Part shown: positions 63,059 to 64,000 of the stretch, piece by piece
How positions within the stretch are numbered: the first letter of the stretch is position 1
Layout of the letters: every line of letters starts with the position of its first letter
Origin: Streptomyces aureocirculatus
GTDB taxonomy: Bacteria; Actinomycetota; Actinomycetes; Streptomycetales; Streptomycetaceae
DNA length: 64,000 nucleotides
Reading direction: 5' to 3'
Assembly (NCBI RefSeq): GCF_000720475.1
Contig: NZ_JOAP01000029.1
Location: forward strand, 1-64,000
Notes under the pieces: generated by a model
What the model was told of the DNA's origin: nothing
The model's database searches: none
Seen by the model: only the letters and a program-made list of their open reading frames with translations
Translations under genes and position numbers: made by a program

Positions 63059-63367
63059 ATGGCGGGACAGAAGATCCGCATCCGGCTCAAGGCCTACGAC
63101 CACGAGGTCATCGACTCCTCGGCGAAGAAGATCGTCGAGACGGTGACGCGTACTGGTGCGTCGGTCGCGGGCCCGGTGCCGCTGCCCACTGAGAAGAACG
63201 TGTACTGCGTCATCAAGTCGCCGCACAAGTACAAGGACTCGCGCGAGCACTTCGAGATGCGCACGCACAAGCGCCTGATCGACATCCTCGACCCGACGCC
63301 CAAGACCGTTGACTCTCTGATGCGACTCGACCTCCCGGCCGGTGTCGACATCGAGATCAAGCTCTGA
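63059..63367 (+). CDS. rpsJ: 30S ribosomal protein S10 (uS10)
   Basis: A 102-residue uS10 / NusE, which also joins NusB in antitermination. [40 protein letters not shown] and [15 protein letters not shown] are canonical. First gene of the S10 operon. Confidence 0.97.
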   Translation: MAGQKIRIRLKAYDHEVIDSSAKKIVETVTRTGASVAGPVPLPTEKNVYCVIKSPHKYKDSREHFEMRTHKRLIDILDPTPKTVDSLMRLDLPAGVDIEIKL

Positions 63368-63384
63368 GGGCCGGTGATCTGAAG

Positions 63385-64000
63385 ATGAACAAGCAGATCA
63401 AGGGCATCCTGGGCGAGAAGCTCGGCATGACGCAGGTGTGGGACGAGAACAACCGTGTTGTTCCGGTCACCGTCGTCAAGGCCGGCCCCAACGTCGTGAC
63501 CCAGGTCCGTACGAATGACTCCGACGGCTACGAGTCGGTCCAGATCGCCTTCGGCGAGATCGACCCGCGCAAGGTGAACAAGCCCCTCAAGGGCCACTTC
63601 GCCAAGGCCGACGTCACCCCCCGCCGCCACCTCGTCGAGCTTCGTACCGCTGACGCCAGCGAGTACACCCTCGGCCAGGAGATCACCGCTGAGGTGTTCG
63701 AGGCCGGCATCAAGGTCGACGTCACCGGCAAGAGCAAGGGCAAGGGCTTCGCCGGTGTCATGAAGCGCCACAACTTCGGTGGCCTCGGCTCCAGCCACGG
63801 CACCCAGCGCAAGCACCGCTCGCCCGGCTCCATCGGTGGCTGCGCCACCCCGGGTCGTGTGTTCAAGGGCCTCCGCATGGCGGGTCGCATGGGCAACGAG
63901 CGGGTCACCACCCAGAACCTGACCGTTCACGCCGTTGACGCGGAGAAGGGTCTGCTCCTCATCAAGGGAGCGGTGCCCGGTCCGAACGGCGGCCTCGTCC
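63385..64000 (+). CDS. rplC: 50S ribosomal protein L3 (uL3), cut by window end
   Basis: A partial CDS of 205 codons from ATG 63385: [20 protein letters not shown] and the loop [26 protein letters not shown] are diagnostic of uL3. No stop in the window; about 8-10 residues are missing at the 3' end. It follows rpsJ by 17 bp. Confidence 0.96.
   Translation, partial: MNKQIKGILGEKLGMTQVWDENNRVVPVTVVKAGPNVVTQVRTNDSDGYESVQIAFGEIDPRKVNKPLKGHFAKADVTPRRHLVELRTADASEYTLGQEITAEVFEAGIKVDVTGKSKGKGFAGVMKRHNFGGLGSSHGTQRKHRSPGSIGGCATPGRVFKGLRMAGRMGNERVTTQNLTVHAVDAEKGLLLIKGAVPGPNGGLV

Overview
The window reads as chromosomal core DNA of a Streptomyces-type actinomycete. Evidence for this is the very high GC with GC-rich third codon positions, many GTG starts (and a TTG start for rpoB), tRNA genes without an encoded CCA, sigma-70-like promoters with loose -35 and T-A-N-N-N-T -10 boxes, and a gene order that matches the Streptomyces region from the second nuo cluster to the rpoBC/str/S10 block. 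No phage, insertion sequence, CRISPR array or biosynthetic cluster was seen.

Left part (1-9 kb) is ordinary accessory chromosome: small regulators paired with effector genes (GlxA/cupin, VOC/CGNR, HxlR/MFS, AraC/NmrA-like reductase) and a RarD-type permease. Several pairs are divergent and carry visible palindromes.

8.2-26.1 kb is an energy-metabolism block: a two-subunit 2-oxoacid:ferredoxin oxidoreductase (korAB), a NarL-type response regulator with two paralogous histidine kinases, and a tightly overlapping 10-gene nuo operon (A,B,C,H,I,J,K,L,M,N). This Nuo set has all the membrane antiporter-like subunits, the two ferredoxin-like clusters of NuoI and the N2-site NuoB, but no NuoD and no NADH module (E,F,G). 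NuoA and NuoH have lost acidic residues normally conserved near the quinone end of the proton path, and several subunits carry long repetitive disordered tails. It is the most interesting system in the window: an ion-pump-like complex without an obvious electron donor or quinone subunit, near a ferredoxin-reducing enzyme.

26.3-34 kb holds htpX, a YccF protein, an APC permease, yajQ, tRNA-Tyr, a secreted polysaccharide deacetylase, a small CxxC protein, an NAD(P)-binding protein and a cytosine-deaminase-like amidohydrolase that appears to lack catalytic residues. 34-42 kb holds tRNA-Thr, tRNA-Met, rpmG, two MaoC/HadAB-like hydratases, a TetR/MFS pair with twin operators, murB, adenosine deaminase and an aspartate-type aminotransferase.

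41.6-64 kb is the gene-expression core: tRNA-Trp-secE-nusG, a small secreted protein, rplK-rplA, two paralogous lipoproteins, an L10 leader with attenuator, rplJ-rplL, rpoB-rpoC, a DUF1707 membrane protein, the str operon (rpsL-rpsG-fusA-tuf) and the start of the S10 operon (rpsJ, rplC cut by the window end). rpsL and rpsJ share an almost identical 25-nt hairpin element in their leaders. Short tandem repeats (6-34 bp units) are strikingly common at gene ends in the first 47 kb and essentially absent from the ribosomal core.
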